The position numbers were made by a program, and so were the translations under genes. The notes beneath the pieces are model-generated. The model was not told the DNA's origin and did no database searches. It saw only the letters and a program-made list of their open reading frames with translations. Shown here one piece after another: positions 24,905 to 32,412 of a stretch of DNA of 40,085 nt; positions within the stretch are counted from its first letter, which is position 1, and every line of letters begins with the position of its first letter. The stretch is from Pseudofrankia nepalensis (GTDB lineage Bacteria; Actinomycetota; Actinomycetes; Frankiales; Frankiaceae), in the NCBI RefSeq assembly GCF_016786305.1, contig NZ_JADWYV010000067.1. One strand, 5' to 3'.

Positions 24905-25675
24905 TTACTTGGCGGGGAACCGCTGCGCGGCGTCGAGCCGGATGTTCTCGCCGTTGAGATAGGGATTGCGGATGATCGCCTCGACCAGGAGGGCGAATTC
25001 CGCGGGGCGCCCCATGCGGTGCGGGAAGACGATGGTGGCGACCAGCTTGTCCTTGAGTTGCTGGGAGGCACTGAGCATGAGGTCGGTGCCGATGGTGCCC
25101 GGCGCGATGCCGCACACCCGGATGCCCAACGGTGCCAGGTCGCGGGCGAGGGGCAGCGTCATGCCCAGGATGGCCGCCTTCGCCGCCGCATAGGCGACCT
25201 GGCCGGCCTGTCCCTCCAACCCGGCCAGCGACCCGGTGTTGACGACGACGCCGCGCTGACCGTCCTCATCCGGCGTGTTCGCGGCCATCGCGGCGGCCGC
25301 CAGCCGGGTCACGTTGAAGGTCCCGACCGTGTTCTTGGCCAGCGTGCCGACGAACGTCGCCAGGTCGTGCGGCGCGCCATCCCGGCCGACCGTGCGGGCC
25401 GGCCGGGTGCCGCCGCCGGCCACGTTGGCCACGATCGACAGGGTGCCGAGCTCCCGGGCGGCGTCGATCGCGGACGCGACGTCGGCGTCGACGGTGACAT
25501 CGCCGGAGACCGCCGTGGTCGTGGGCCCGAGCTCGGCGGCGAGGCTCTTCGCGCGCTCGCCGTCCAGGTCGAATATCACCACGCCGACGCCGAGCCCGAC
25601 GAGATGCCGGACGGTGGCCGCGCCGAGCCCGCCGGCGCCGCCCGTCACGATCGCCGACGCGGCCGTGAGGTTCAT
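24905..25675 (-). CDS. SDR-family oxidoreductase (3-hydroxyacyl-CoA dehydrogenase type 2-like)
   Basis: This classical short-chain dehydrogenase has 256 aa. The cofactor motif TGGAGGLG is at 11-18, and the acidic Asp after the second strand (FDLDG) favours NAD. The NVAG motif is near 84-87, and the catalytic residues are Ser149 (TGSLAG), Tyr162 and Lys166 (YAAAK). The sequence resembles the HSD17B10-like branch, which oxidises 3-hydroxyacyl-CoA or hydroxysteroids; this is by resemblance only. Its ATG overlaps the stop of the upstream NTF2-like gene (ATGA), so the two are translationally coupled. The ligase gene follows after 68 bp. Confidence 0.9.
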   Translation of the reverse strand: MNLTAASAIVTGGAGGLGAATVRHLVGLGVGVVIFDLDGERAKSLAAELGPTTTAVSGDVTVDADVASAIDAARELGTLSIVANVAGGGTRPARTVGRDGAPHDLATFVGTLAKNTVGTFNVTRLAAAAMAANTPDEDGQRGVVVNTGSLAGLEGQAGQVAYAAAKAAILGMTLPLARDLAPLGIRVCGIAPGTIGTDLMLSASQQLKDKLVATIVFPHRMGRPAEFALLVEAIIRNPYLNGENIRLDAAQRFPAK

Positions 25676-26433
25676 GAGTCACCTTTCGTGGCGCGGCCCG
25701 CCGCCGGACCCGCGGCCGGGCTGGCGGTGTCGCGATCGGTGTCGCCATCGGTGTCGCGATCGGTGTCGCCGTCGATGAGTCGGAGGCAGCGGTGCGGGTC
25801 GGGCCCGGAACCGTTGCGCAGGACCGTCCGCTTGCTCGCGGCGGCGTCCAGGTAGAGGACTTCGGACACCATGAGGCCGCCGGCGAACCGCAGGAAGAAC
25901 GCGATCGGGATGGTGGTGAGGCACCGGTCCGCCGGTTCGACGTCCCGCCATCCCTGCCGCGCGGCGAGCGGGGCGGCCAGCAGCGTGCGCAGTACGCCCT
26001 GCCCGGCGATGACATCCCGGTCAACGACCAGATCCGCGAGGCGCAGCCAGGTCATCGCCGCGCCCTTCGCCTGGCCCTGGCGGCGGACGGTCTCGACGAG
26101 GGCGGCCCGGCCGGTCGTCGTGCTGGTTCCGCCCGCGTGCGTCACGAGGGTGAACGCCGGGTCCAGCGTCCTGCCCAGGCGGTCGGCGTCACCGATCAGC
26201 TCGCTGGCGAGCCGGTCGCGCAGCAGCCGCGGCGTGCCAAGCGCGGGCGCCTCGGCGAGTCGCCGGTCGATGAGACGGAATGCCCGCAGGACGTCGCCGT
26301 CGCCCAGGAGATCGGTGTCGTTCAGGACGCCGTCGTCCCCCAGGACGCCGTCGTCCCCCAGGACGCCGTTGCCGTCCAGGTGGTCGCCATCGTCCGGGTC
26401 ATCGGTGTCGTCCGGTCCGGTGTTGGTCGTCAC
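25672..26433 (-). CDS. NTF2/SnoaL-like protein with Asp-rich repeat ends
   Basis: The central part (about residues 45-215) has the look of the SnoaL/NTF2-like alpha+beta cone: an N-terminal helix, LDPAFTLVTHAGGTSTTTGR, a tract ending in LRLADLVVDRDVIAGQGVL, and ALRFAGGLMVSE-like strands (here FFLRFAGGLMVSEVLYLDAA). Such proteins include small isomerases, cyclases and dioxygenase partners, and many are uncharacterised. The N-terminus has Gly-Asp repeats (VLGDDG) from an 18-bp DNA repeat. The C-terminus has GDTDRDTD repeats from 12-bp units. The GTG at 26433 opens the frame; a later start at the conserved domain is possible. It is the first gene of the leftward unit and overlaps the SDR gene by 4 nt. 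Confidence 0.7.
   Translation of the reverse strand: MTTNTGPDDTDDPDDGDHLDGNGVLGDDGVLGDDGVLNDTDLLGDGDVLRAFRLIDRRLAEAPALGTPRLLRDRLASELIGDADRLGRTLDPAFTLVTHAGGTSTTTGRAALVETVRRQGQAKGAAMTWLRLADLVVDRDVIAGQGVLRTLLAAPLAARQGWRDVEPADRCLTTIPIAFFLRFAGGLMVSEVLYLDAAASKRTVLRNGSGPDPHRCLRLIDGDTDRDTDGDTDRDTASPAAGPAAGRATKGDS
25726..25773 (-). repeat. 12-bp tandem repeat at the 3' end of the NTF2-like gene
   Basis: Four tandem copies of ggtgtcgcgatc or its variants (25726, 25738, 25750, 25762) encode the alternating GDTD/RDTD tail. The length is a multiple of three, so the frame is preserved. Confidence 0.9.
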
Positions 26434-26636
26434 GCGTGCTCTCCAGCCACTCGGCCGCGGGACCTCGTCGCGGCGCTCCCGCCGCGACAGAACTTACTAA
26501 CTGTCTCGTCCTGGGTCGATTGGTTGGTACTGTCTCATCGCGTGGTCGCCGTGGGCTGACACCCGCGGCCGCCCGCACCGTGGTCGGTGACCGGCGGACC
26601 CCGTCCGCCCTGCCACGCCGAGAGGTGACGAGACAG
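26434..26636. promoter_or_regulatory. Divergent control region of the P450 cluster with repeated GAYGAGACAG boxes
   Basis: The 203 bp between the two operons is AT-richer than the surroundings around 26490-26535. On the minus strand GACGAGACAG (26501-26510) and GATGAGACAG (26530-26539) occur. On the plus strand GACGAGACAG recurs at 26627-26636, touching the ATG at 26637. A partial inverted half-site GCGACAG (26484-26490) faces the first copy across aacttactaa. TACTGT (26528-26533) fits a -10 box. The TetR protein encoded at the end of the rightward operon is the obvious candidate ligand. Confidence 0.55.
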
Positions 26637-27803
26637 ATGGCACCCAACGACATCGGCGCGTTACGAGGCGCTGACGAGACCCTCAACCATCAGCTGGTGG
26701 ACACGTTCGCCACCGTGGCCGAGTCCGACCTGGCCTGGACCGAGAAGATCTGGGGTTCGCTGGCCAGCACCGACGGCTCCCTGCAGGTCGACTTCGGGCT
26801 GGGGAAGTACCACAACCGGGGCGTCATGGACGGCTTCGCCGGTGTCTCCCGCGGACGTGAGCAGTGGACGGTCCGGGGCAGCCGGGAGCTGCGTACCAGC
26901 CCGGAGGAGACGGCCGTCGGCCCGATCCACTACGAGGTCGTCGAGGCGCTGAACCAGGTCCGGTTCCGGCTGGAGCAGAACGACGTGCAGCCGATCTCGT
27001 TCGATCTCGTCCTGTCCGGGGTGACTCCGCCCTTCTTCGAGGACCGCAATCTCGTCCGGAACCGCCGCACGGGCCGGGTGGACGTCAACGTCATTCGTTA
27101 CCACCAGGGCGGCTGGGTGTCGGGCACCGTCACGGTCGGCGGCGAGACACACGACGTCCGCCCCGAGGCGTGGTTCGGGTTCCGCGACCATTCCTGGGGC
27201 GTGCGGCAGGCCGTCGGAACACCGCCCACCGACCTGATCCGGGGCAAGGTCCCAGGGCTGGCCGGGCAGGGTAAGGGCGGCATGAAGTGGACGCCGGCCT
27301 TCCTGCGCCGCCCCGACGGCTCGTACTACGAGACCGCGATCTTCATCGCCGAAGGCGCCTGGGGGTACACGTCGGCGTACCTGAACGAGGCCGACGGCAG
27401 GCAGTCGAAGATCCGCGCGGCCGAGCCGCGGATCAGCTACGACACCCGCACTCGGTTCGTGAAGGGCGGGGAGCTGCACCTGACCATGGAGTCGGGCGAA
27501 CAGCGGGTCATCGAGGTGGAGGCGCTCGGCGAGGCCGGCTTCTTCCTGAAAACCGGAGGATACGGCTCCTGGAACGGGCACATCCATGGCTCGTGGCTGG
27601 GGAAGCTGCACCTGGATGGCGAGTACCTCAAGGACTGCTGGAGCGACGAGAACCTGCGCGTCCTCGGCCAGCTGCGTGACACGCCTGTCCGGGTCCGGGA
27701 GGGCGACGCGGTCGGGTACGGAATCATGGAGAGCCTCATCCACGGCGAGTGGCCGGAACTCGGCCTGACCGCCGATTCCGACTTCCTGGTGTCGTTCGCG
27801 TGA
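26637..27803 (+). CDS. CrtC/AttH-like lipocalin-fold protein
   Basis: The 388-aa product has the signature FGFRDHSWGVR (about 181-191). This resembles the xRDHSWG motif of the CrtC (carotenoid hydratase), AttH and Diels-Alderase-like superfamily of paired lipocalin domains. The two halves show beta-rich composition, and ETAIFIAEGAWGYTSAYL and GGYGSWNGHIHGSWLGKLHL fall in the second half. It has no signal peptide. I start at the ATG at 26637 after GAGAGG; the longer frame is the shadow of the control region. The P450 start overlaps its stop (GTGA), so the two are translationally coupled. Members hydrate or reshape hydrophobic terpenoid/polyketide substrates, or have unknown roles. Superfamily placement rests on the motif alone. 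Confidence 0.75.
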   Translation: MAPNDIGALRGADETLNHQLVDTFATVAESDLAWTEKIWGSLASTDGSLQVDFGLGKYHNRGVMDGFAGVSRGREQWTVRGSRELRTSPEETAVGPIHYEVVEALNQVRFRLEQNDVQPISFDLVLSGVTPPFFEDRNLVRNRRTGRVDVNVIRYHQGGWVSGTVTVGGETHDVRPEAWFGFRDHSWGVRQAVGTPPTDLIRGKVPGLAGQGKGGMKWTPAFLRRPDGSYYETAIFIAEGAWGYTSAYLNEADGRQSKIRAAEPRISYDTRTRFVKGGELHLTMESGEQRVIEVEALGEAGFFLKTGGYGSWNGHIHGSWLGKLHLDGEYLKDCWSDENLRVLGQLRDTPVRVREGDAVGYGIMESLIHGEWPELGLTADSDFLVSFA

Positions 27804-28999
27804 CGACCGCGCCGGCCGCCGAGCGGCGGATCAACGTTCTCGACCCGGATTTCTACGTGGACCCGTGGGACTCCTACCGCTGGCTGCGCGACGAGGCCCC
27901 GGTCTTCTGGGACCCGGCGCAGAAGCTGTGGGTCGTCTCCCGCTTCTCCGACGTCCTCGCGGTGGAGAAGGACGGCGCGCTGTACTCGTCGTTCTACGGC
28001 TCCCGGCCGCACATCGACCTGCGCGAGGACCTGTCCATGATCAATCTGGACGATCCCGACCACCAGACCCAGCGCAACGTGGTGGCGCGGCGGTTCACCC
28101 CCCGAGCCATCCGCGGCCACGAACAGCACGTCCGCGGCGTCGTCACGGAGATCCTCGACGCCGTGACGCCGCTCGGCGAGTGCGAGGCGATCGAGGCCAT
28201 CGCCTCGCGGCTTCCCGCGATCGTGATCGGTGACCTGCTCGGCTACCCCCGGGAGCTCTGGGAGCGGGTCCGGTACTGGTCGGAGCAGATCATGCTGCTG
28301 TCCGGCAAGACGTCGCCGGACGGGCCGCCGCACGTCACCCACCCCGGGCTCATCCCGGTGATCACCGACTTCCTCGAGACCACCGCGCAGATCATCAAGA
28401 TCCGCCGGGCGGAGCCGCGCGACGACCTCATCTCGTTGTGGGCGACCACGCCCGGGTGGAGCACCAAGCGCGTCCTCGACGAGACCATCCTGGTCCTCGA
28501 CGGCGGGGCGGAGACCACCCGGACCGTGATCGGCACGATGACCCGTGACCTCGCGCTGCACCCCGAGCAGCGGCGACTGCTGCGCGACCAGCCCGAGCTG
28601 CTCGCCCACAGCGCGGTCGAGGAGTTCATCCGCTGGGTGTCGCCCGTCCTCAACATGAGGCGCACGGCGACCCGGGACCACGAGCTGCACGGGCAGCACA
28701 TCCGCGAGGGCGACCAGATCCTGCTGCTCTACCCCGCCGCGAACCGTGACCCGCGGGCCTTCACGGATCCCGACACCCTCGACGTGACGAGGGCGTCCGA
28801 ACGGCACGTCGCCTTCGGCTTCGGCACCCACGTGTGCCTCGGCGCCCATCTCGCGCGCCTCGAGATCCGCGTGATGTTCGAGGAGATGCTGCGCAGGATG
28901 CCGGACTGGGAACTCGTCGACCCGGACGAGCCCAAGATCCTGCCGGCCACCTTCGCGCGGGCCTACGACCAGATCCGCATCCGCTTCACGGCGAGCTGA
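27800..28999 (+). CDS. Cytochrome P450
   Basis: This heme-thiolate monooxygenase has 399 aa from the GTG at 27800, which overlaps the upstream stop. The I-helix motif GGAETTR (235-241) has Glu-Thr-Thr in place of the commoner Asp-Thr, as in the mycobacterial sterol and lipid P450s such as CYP125/CYP142. The K-helix ExxR is at about 274-278 (EEFIRW). The heme loop FGFGTHVCLGAHLAR at 339-353 has the ligand Cys346. It needs ferredoxin and a reductase, which are not encoded nearby. Position in an operon with an acyl-CoA ligase, SDRs and a kinase suggests hydroxylation of a hydrophobic acid or alcohol. The subfamily cannot be set from sequence reading alone. Confidence 0.96.
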   Translation: MTTAPAAERRINVLDPDFYVDPWDSYRWLRDEAPVFWDPAQKLWVVSRFSDVLAVEKDGALYSSFYGSRPHIDLREDLSMINLDDPDHQTQRNVVARRFTPRAIRGHEQHVRGVVTEILDAVTPLGECEAIEAIASRLPAIVIGDLLGYPRELWERVRYWSEQIMLLSGKTSPDGPPHVTHPGLIPVITDFLETTAQIIKIRRAEPRDDLISLWATTPGWSTKRVLDETILVLDGGAETTRTVIGTMTRDLALHPEQRRLLRDQPELLAHSAVEEFIRWVSPVLNMRRTATRDHELHGQHIREGDQILLLYPAANRDPRAFTDPDTLDVTRASERHVAFGFGTHVCLGAHLARLEIRVMFEEMLRRMPDWELVDPDEPKILPATFARAYDQIRIRFTAS

Positions 29000-29041
29000 G
29001 CACGGGCCGCGACCACCCGGAGCAGGCAGACGGAGCAGGCA

Positions 29042-30142
29042 ATGAGTAACGACGACGCTCTCGAACGGCTGACCTCCTGGTTCCAGGAGCGGCTTCCGTC
29101 CGCGACCGACCTGCGGGTCGAGAACTCCAGCCGCGTCGCGTTCGGCCACTCGGCCGAGATGACGACGCTGACGCTCGCCTGGCGCGACGGCACCGAGGAA
29201 CGCCGCGAGGATCTCGTGCTGCGGCTTCGCCCGCCCTTTCCCGGCCTGCTGGAGCCCTATGACATGGCCCGGCAGTTCACGATCCTGCGGGCGCTGGAAC
29301 GGACCGGAGTCCGCGGCCCGGCCGTGCTGTGGCTCGACGCGACGGGCGAGGCGCTGGGACGGCCGTTCTACGTGATGGCGCGGGTGGACGGGGACGTCTA
29401 CGAGACCGAGATACCCGCGGAGCTCGACGCGCGCCCCGCGACGATCCGCCGGATGACGCGGGCGCTCGTCGAACAGCTCGCCGCGATCCACCTCGTGGAC
29501 CTGCCCGCCACCGGCCTCGCGGCCCTCGGCGACGGCCGGTCGTATCTCGACGACCAGCTCGACCACTGGACCGCCGAGATGCGCCGCGTCCAGCGGGGCG
29601 AGCTGCCGGCGCTGGAGCGGCTGCTCGGCGAGCTGCGGGAACGCCAGCCCGCGCCGTCCGAGCGGGTCACCCTGGTCCATGGCGACCCCAAGCCCGGCAA
29701 CTTCGCCTTCGTCGACGGCGAGGTGACCGGAGTCTTCGACTGGGAGATGGCCGGGATCGGCGACCCCCTCGCCGACGTCGGCTACCTCGACCTTCTCTGG
29801 AAGACGCCCGGCTTCTTCACGAGCCGCCCGGCGGCGCTGACCGCCGACGAGGCGTTCGCGTACTACGAGGAGCTGACCGGCATACCGGTTCGGCACCGGG
29901 AGTGGTACCGGGCTTTCCAGTCGTTCAAGACCTGCGTGATCCTCCTCGTCGGCGCCGCCCTGTTCGAGGCCGGGCACTCGGACGACCCGAGGTTCGGCTT
30001 CATGGCGCTGGGCATTCGCCCCTATGCCCGGCGCGCCCTGCGTGCCCTCGGCGTCGACGAGGACCTGCCCACCGGGCCCGTCGAGCCGCGGCCCGAGCGT
30101 TTCGACGAGGCACGCGCCAGGTCCGCTGACCTGGCGCGCTGA
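29042..30142 (+). CDS. APH-fold phosphotransferase family protein (ACAD10/LvaA-like)
   Basis: The 366-aa kinase-fold protein has the catalytic loop HGDPKPGNF (213-221) and the metal-binding segment VFDWEMAGIGDPLADVGYLD (from about 231). Its N-terminal half aligns with the phosphotransferase domain seen in ACAD10/11. In acid catabolism such proteins phosphorylate a hydroxyacyl group to prepare its removal; LvaA of levulinic-acid catabolism is an example. Antibiotic resistance is less likely, because the gene sits between P450 and SDR genes in one operon (42 bp after the P450). The ATG is at 29042. The 3' end is followed by repeats of its own last codons. Confidence 0.88.
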   Translation: MSNDDALERLTSWFQERLPSATDLRVENSSRVAFGHSAEMTTLTLAWRDGTEERREDLVLRLRPPFPGLLEPYDMARQFTILRALERTGVRGPAVLWLDATGEALGRPFYVMARVDGDVYETEIPAELDARPATIRRMTRALVEQLAAIHLVDLPATGLAALGDGRSYLDDQLDHWTAEMRRVQRGELPALERLLGELRERQPAPSERVTLVHGDPKPGNFAFVDGEVTGVFDWEMAGIGDPLADVGYLDLLWKTPGFFTSRPAALTADEAFAYYEELTGIPVRHREWYRAFQSFKTCVILLVGAALFEAGHSDDPRFGFMALGIRPYARRALRALGVDEDLPTGPVEPRPERFDEARARSADLAR

Positions 30143-30187
30143 TCTGACGCACTGACCTGGCGCGCTGACCGTTGTCTGGCGCACTGA
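30131..30187 (+). repeat. Four degenerate copies of the kinase gene's stop-containing end
   Basis: The unit ctggcgcgctga (last codons plus TGA) lies at 30131-30142 and is repeated at 30144 (ctgacgcactga), 30157 (exact) and 30176 (ctggcgcactga). Only the first is in the gene. Confidence 0.8.
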
Positions 30188-30236
30188 GCGTTCCGCCCGC
30201 CGGGCGGGCGCGCCCGTGACCAAAGAGGGACAGAAC

Positions 30237-31091
30237 ATGACGAACGAGGTTGACGGGCTGTCGGTGCTGGTCTCCGGCGGCGGTACCGGCATCGGCGCGG
30301 GTATCGCGCGACGGCTGGCGAGCGACGGCGCCTGGGTGACGATCTTCGGCCGCACGGCGGCCACCCTCCAGACCACGGCGGAGTCGATCAATGCCGAGCT
30401 CGGCCGCGAGGCGGTCCGGTACCACGTCGCTGATGTCACCAGCGAGCCGGACGTCGCGCGGGTCGTCGAGCTCGCGGCGCAGTGGCGCGACGGCCTCGAC
30501 GGCGTGGTCGCGAACGCGGGCGGCGGCGGCGCCCTGGCTCCGCTGCACGCCCAGAAACTCGAGGAGTTCACCCGCGTCCTCACGCTGAACGTCGTCGGCA
30601 CGCTGCTGCTGGTCAAGCACTCGGTCCCGCTGTTCGCCCGCGCGGGCACGGGCTCGGTCGTCGCCATCTCGTCCATCGCCGGGCATGTGACGCATCCCTA
30701 CTTCGGGGCCTACCCGGTGGCGAAGGCGGCCGTGGAGGAGCTCATCCGCAACGCCGCCGACGAGTACGGGGCGGCGGGCATCCGGTTCAACGCCGTCCGC
30801 CCGGGGCTCACGTCGACGGAGATCATGAGCTGGGCGGCGCCGGGCACGCCGGTCTACGAGAGCTACGACGAGAACACGCCACTCGGGGGCGCCTCCGACG
30901 TCGACGACGTCGCGCAGCTCGTCAGCTTCCTGTTGTCGCCGAGAGCCAGCCGGGTGACCGGGCAGGTGATGAACGTGGACGGCGGGCTCTGCCTGCGCCG
31001 TGGCCCGGACTACTCGGCGCTGGTCGCGCCCCGGTTCGGGGGAACGGACGCCCTGCTGGGAAGGGCGGAGCCGGCGCGCACCACGTCATGA
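30237..31091 (+). CDS. SDR-family oxidoreductase
   Basis: This is a 284-aa classical SDR: cofactor motif SGGGTGIG (13-20), NAG at 93-95, and catalytic Ser145/Ser146, Tyr159 and Lys163 (YPVAK). FGRT after the second beta-strand, with Arg following Gly, suggests NADP. The C-terminus carries GQVMNVDGGLCLRR plus a 30-residue tail. The ATG at 30237 has AGAGGGA upstream; an earlier GTG (30216) is not needed. It lies in the rightward operon after the kinase gene. It may oxidise or reduce the hydroxyl introduced by the P450, but the substrate is unknown. Confidence 0.9.
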   Translation: MTNEVDGLSVLVSGGGTGIGAGIARRLASDGAWVTIFGRTAATLQTTAESINAELGREAVRYHVADVTSEPDVARVVELAAQWRDGLDGVVANAGGGGALAPLHAQKLEEFTRVLTLNVVGTLLLVKHSVPLFARAGTGSVVAISSIAGHVTHPYFGAYPVAKAAVEELIRNAADEYGAAGIRFNAVRPGLTSTEIMSWAAPGTPVYESYDENTPLGGASDVDDVAQLVSFLLSPRASRVTGQVMNVDGGLCLRRGPDYSALVAPRFGGTDALLGRAEPARTTS

Positions 31092-31332
31092 TCCCGACGA
31101 CGGCCGGCCGGTGGGCGCCGGCTCCGGCTCCCGCTCGGCCGTTGCAGCCGCTTCCGCCGCGCGGCGGACCAGCGAGGCCCGGTGGACGACCACGATCCGG
31201 CGGACCCGCTGGTCGTGGCGGCGCGCGTGGCGGCCCGCTCGTGCCCCGGTGCCTCGCGCCGGCGGGCTCGTCGGTCGTCCGGCCCCACGTCGCGGGGCCG
31301 GCCGGGCGCCGCGCCGCCTCTACCATGGCCCC

Positions 31333-32049
31333 ATGACGGTGGTCGCCGGCCAGGACGGCGCGGGGCAGCGCACACCGGGATGGTGGGGCAACGACAGCGC
31401 GCTCCTCGACGACGAGGAGGCGCGCCGCCGCCTCGTCGCGGCGACGGGCCGTTGCCTCGCGCGGCGGGGGACCAGCCGGATCCGTATCGAGGAGGTGGCC
31501 GTCGAGGCCGGCGTCTCCCGTTCCACGGTCTACCGGTATTTCAAGAACCGCAACGAACTCATCCTCGCCGTGCTGCTGAGCAGGGTCGATGTCGCCATGA
31601 CGGGCGTCATCAGTTCCCTTCCGCGGCCCGAGGACGCGGCGGCCTCGATCTGCGACGTGTTCCTGAAGTGCACGGACCTGATCAACGGTGACGCCGTCAA
31701 CGAGGCGCTCTTCACCGCCGGCAGCCGATCCCTCGCGGAGACGCTGGAACTGACCGCGGAACCCATCGTGGACGCCGTGTACCGCCATCTCGGGCCGCTT
31801 CTGCGGCGGTGGCGGGATGGCGGACAACTCGCCGCCGACCTGGATCTCCGGGAAACCGTCCGGTGGATGATGGCCGCGGGCGTCATCATCATGAGCCCGC
31901 CCTGGTCCGGCTGGTCGCCGGCCCGGAAGCGGGCGTTCGTGGACAGATACATCACGCGAGCCCTTGTCGGCCCGGCCTTGAGCCCCCCGGGCAACGCGGG
32001 TCCGACCGGGCCGCTTTCGGTTCCAGATAACCGGGCTGAGCAGAAATAG
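31333..32049 (+). CDS. TetR-family transcriptional regulator
   Basis: The 238-aa protein has a TetR_N helix-turn-helix at about residues 35-80 (RIRIEEVAVEAGVSRSTVYR, then YFKNRNELI) and a helical ligand-binding C-terminal region. The ATG at 31333 is chosen; the longer frame upstream has poor codon content. It is the last gene of the rightward run, 241 bp after the SDR, and probably regulates the divergent catabolic units through the GAYGAGACAG boxes at 26.5 kb. This assignment is by proximity only. Confidence 0.92.
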   Translation: MTVVAGQDGAGQRTPGWWGNDSALLDDEEARRRLVAATGRCLARRGTSRIRIEEVAVEAGVSRSTVYRYFKNRNELILAVLLSRVDVAMTGVISSLPRPEDAAASICDVFLKCTDLINGDAVNEALFTAGSRSLAETLELTAEPIVDAVYRHLGPLLRRWRDGGQLAADLDLRETVRWMMAAGVIIMSPPWSGWSPARKRAFVDRYITRALVGPALSPPGNAGPTGPLSVPDNRAEQK

Positions 32050-32412
32050 GCGACATGTCGCCGAGCGGCCGCGTGGCGTCCGCGGCTCGGCGTCAGGGCG
32101 CCGGGGCGCCGGTCGCCCGCCCGCATGAGTCGGCGGATCTGCCGCCCCATTGGTCCGAACAGCCTCGAACACGAACACGGGCCACATCGGGACCCGCGTT
32201 TGGCGCCGTCGCGCTCGGGTAGCTCGGACTGCGCGGGCTGTCCGCGCCCGTGACCCGACGGCGCGCCGACGGCCGCCGTCGCCGACGGGCTGTGGCCGCG
32301 TGGCCGGGCGCGGCATTTCGGACGGACATCTAGCCACGGCATCTCGGACGGAACGGTATCTCGGACAGCACGGCATTTCGGACAGTGAGGTCCCGACATA
32401 AGGAGCCCGCAC
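32050..32412. other. Intergenic region of 363 bp carrying the catalase-upstream repeat array
   Basis: No coding frame is credible. The proximal half is featureless, while the last 105 bp hold four direct repeats directly before the catalase Shine-Dalgarno. Confidence 0.6.
32311..32383. repeat. Direct-repeat array CGGYATYTCGGAC, four copies, upstream of the catalase gene
   Basis: Copies start at 32311 (cggcatttcggac), 32337 (cggcatctcggac), 32354 (cggtatctcggac) and 32371 (cggcatttcggac). The last three are spaced exactly 17 bp and the first 26 bp away. The final copy ends 29 nt before the GTG start of the catalase. It does not match the FurA, CatR or OxyR consensus sequences I know. It is probably an operator array or part of an untranslated leader. 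Confidence 0.85.

Noticed and set aside
29042..30142. Aminoglycoside resistance kinase
   Set aside because: The sequence and operon context fit ACAD10/LvaA-like acyl metabolism better than antibiotic phosphorylation.
27437..30676. 1079-codon minus-strand frame opposite the P450 operon
   Set aside because: It is the antisense shadow of genes with GC-rich third positions. The plus strand carries clear P450, kinase and SDR motifs.
32311..32383. CRISPR array upstream of the catalase
   Set aside because: The repeat unit is 13 bp with 4-13 bp between units; there are no ~30-bp spacers and no cas genes.
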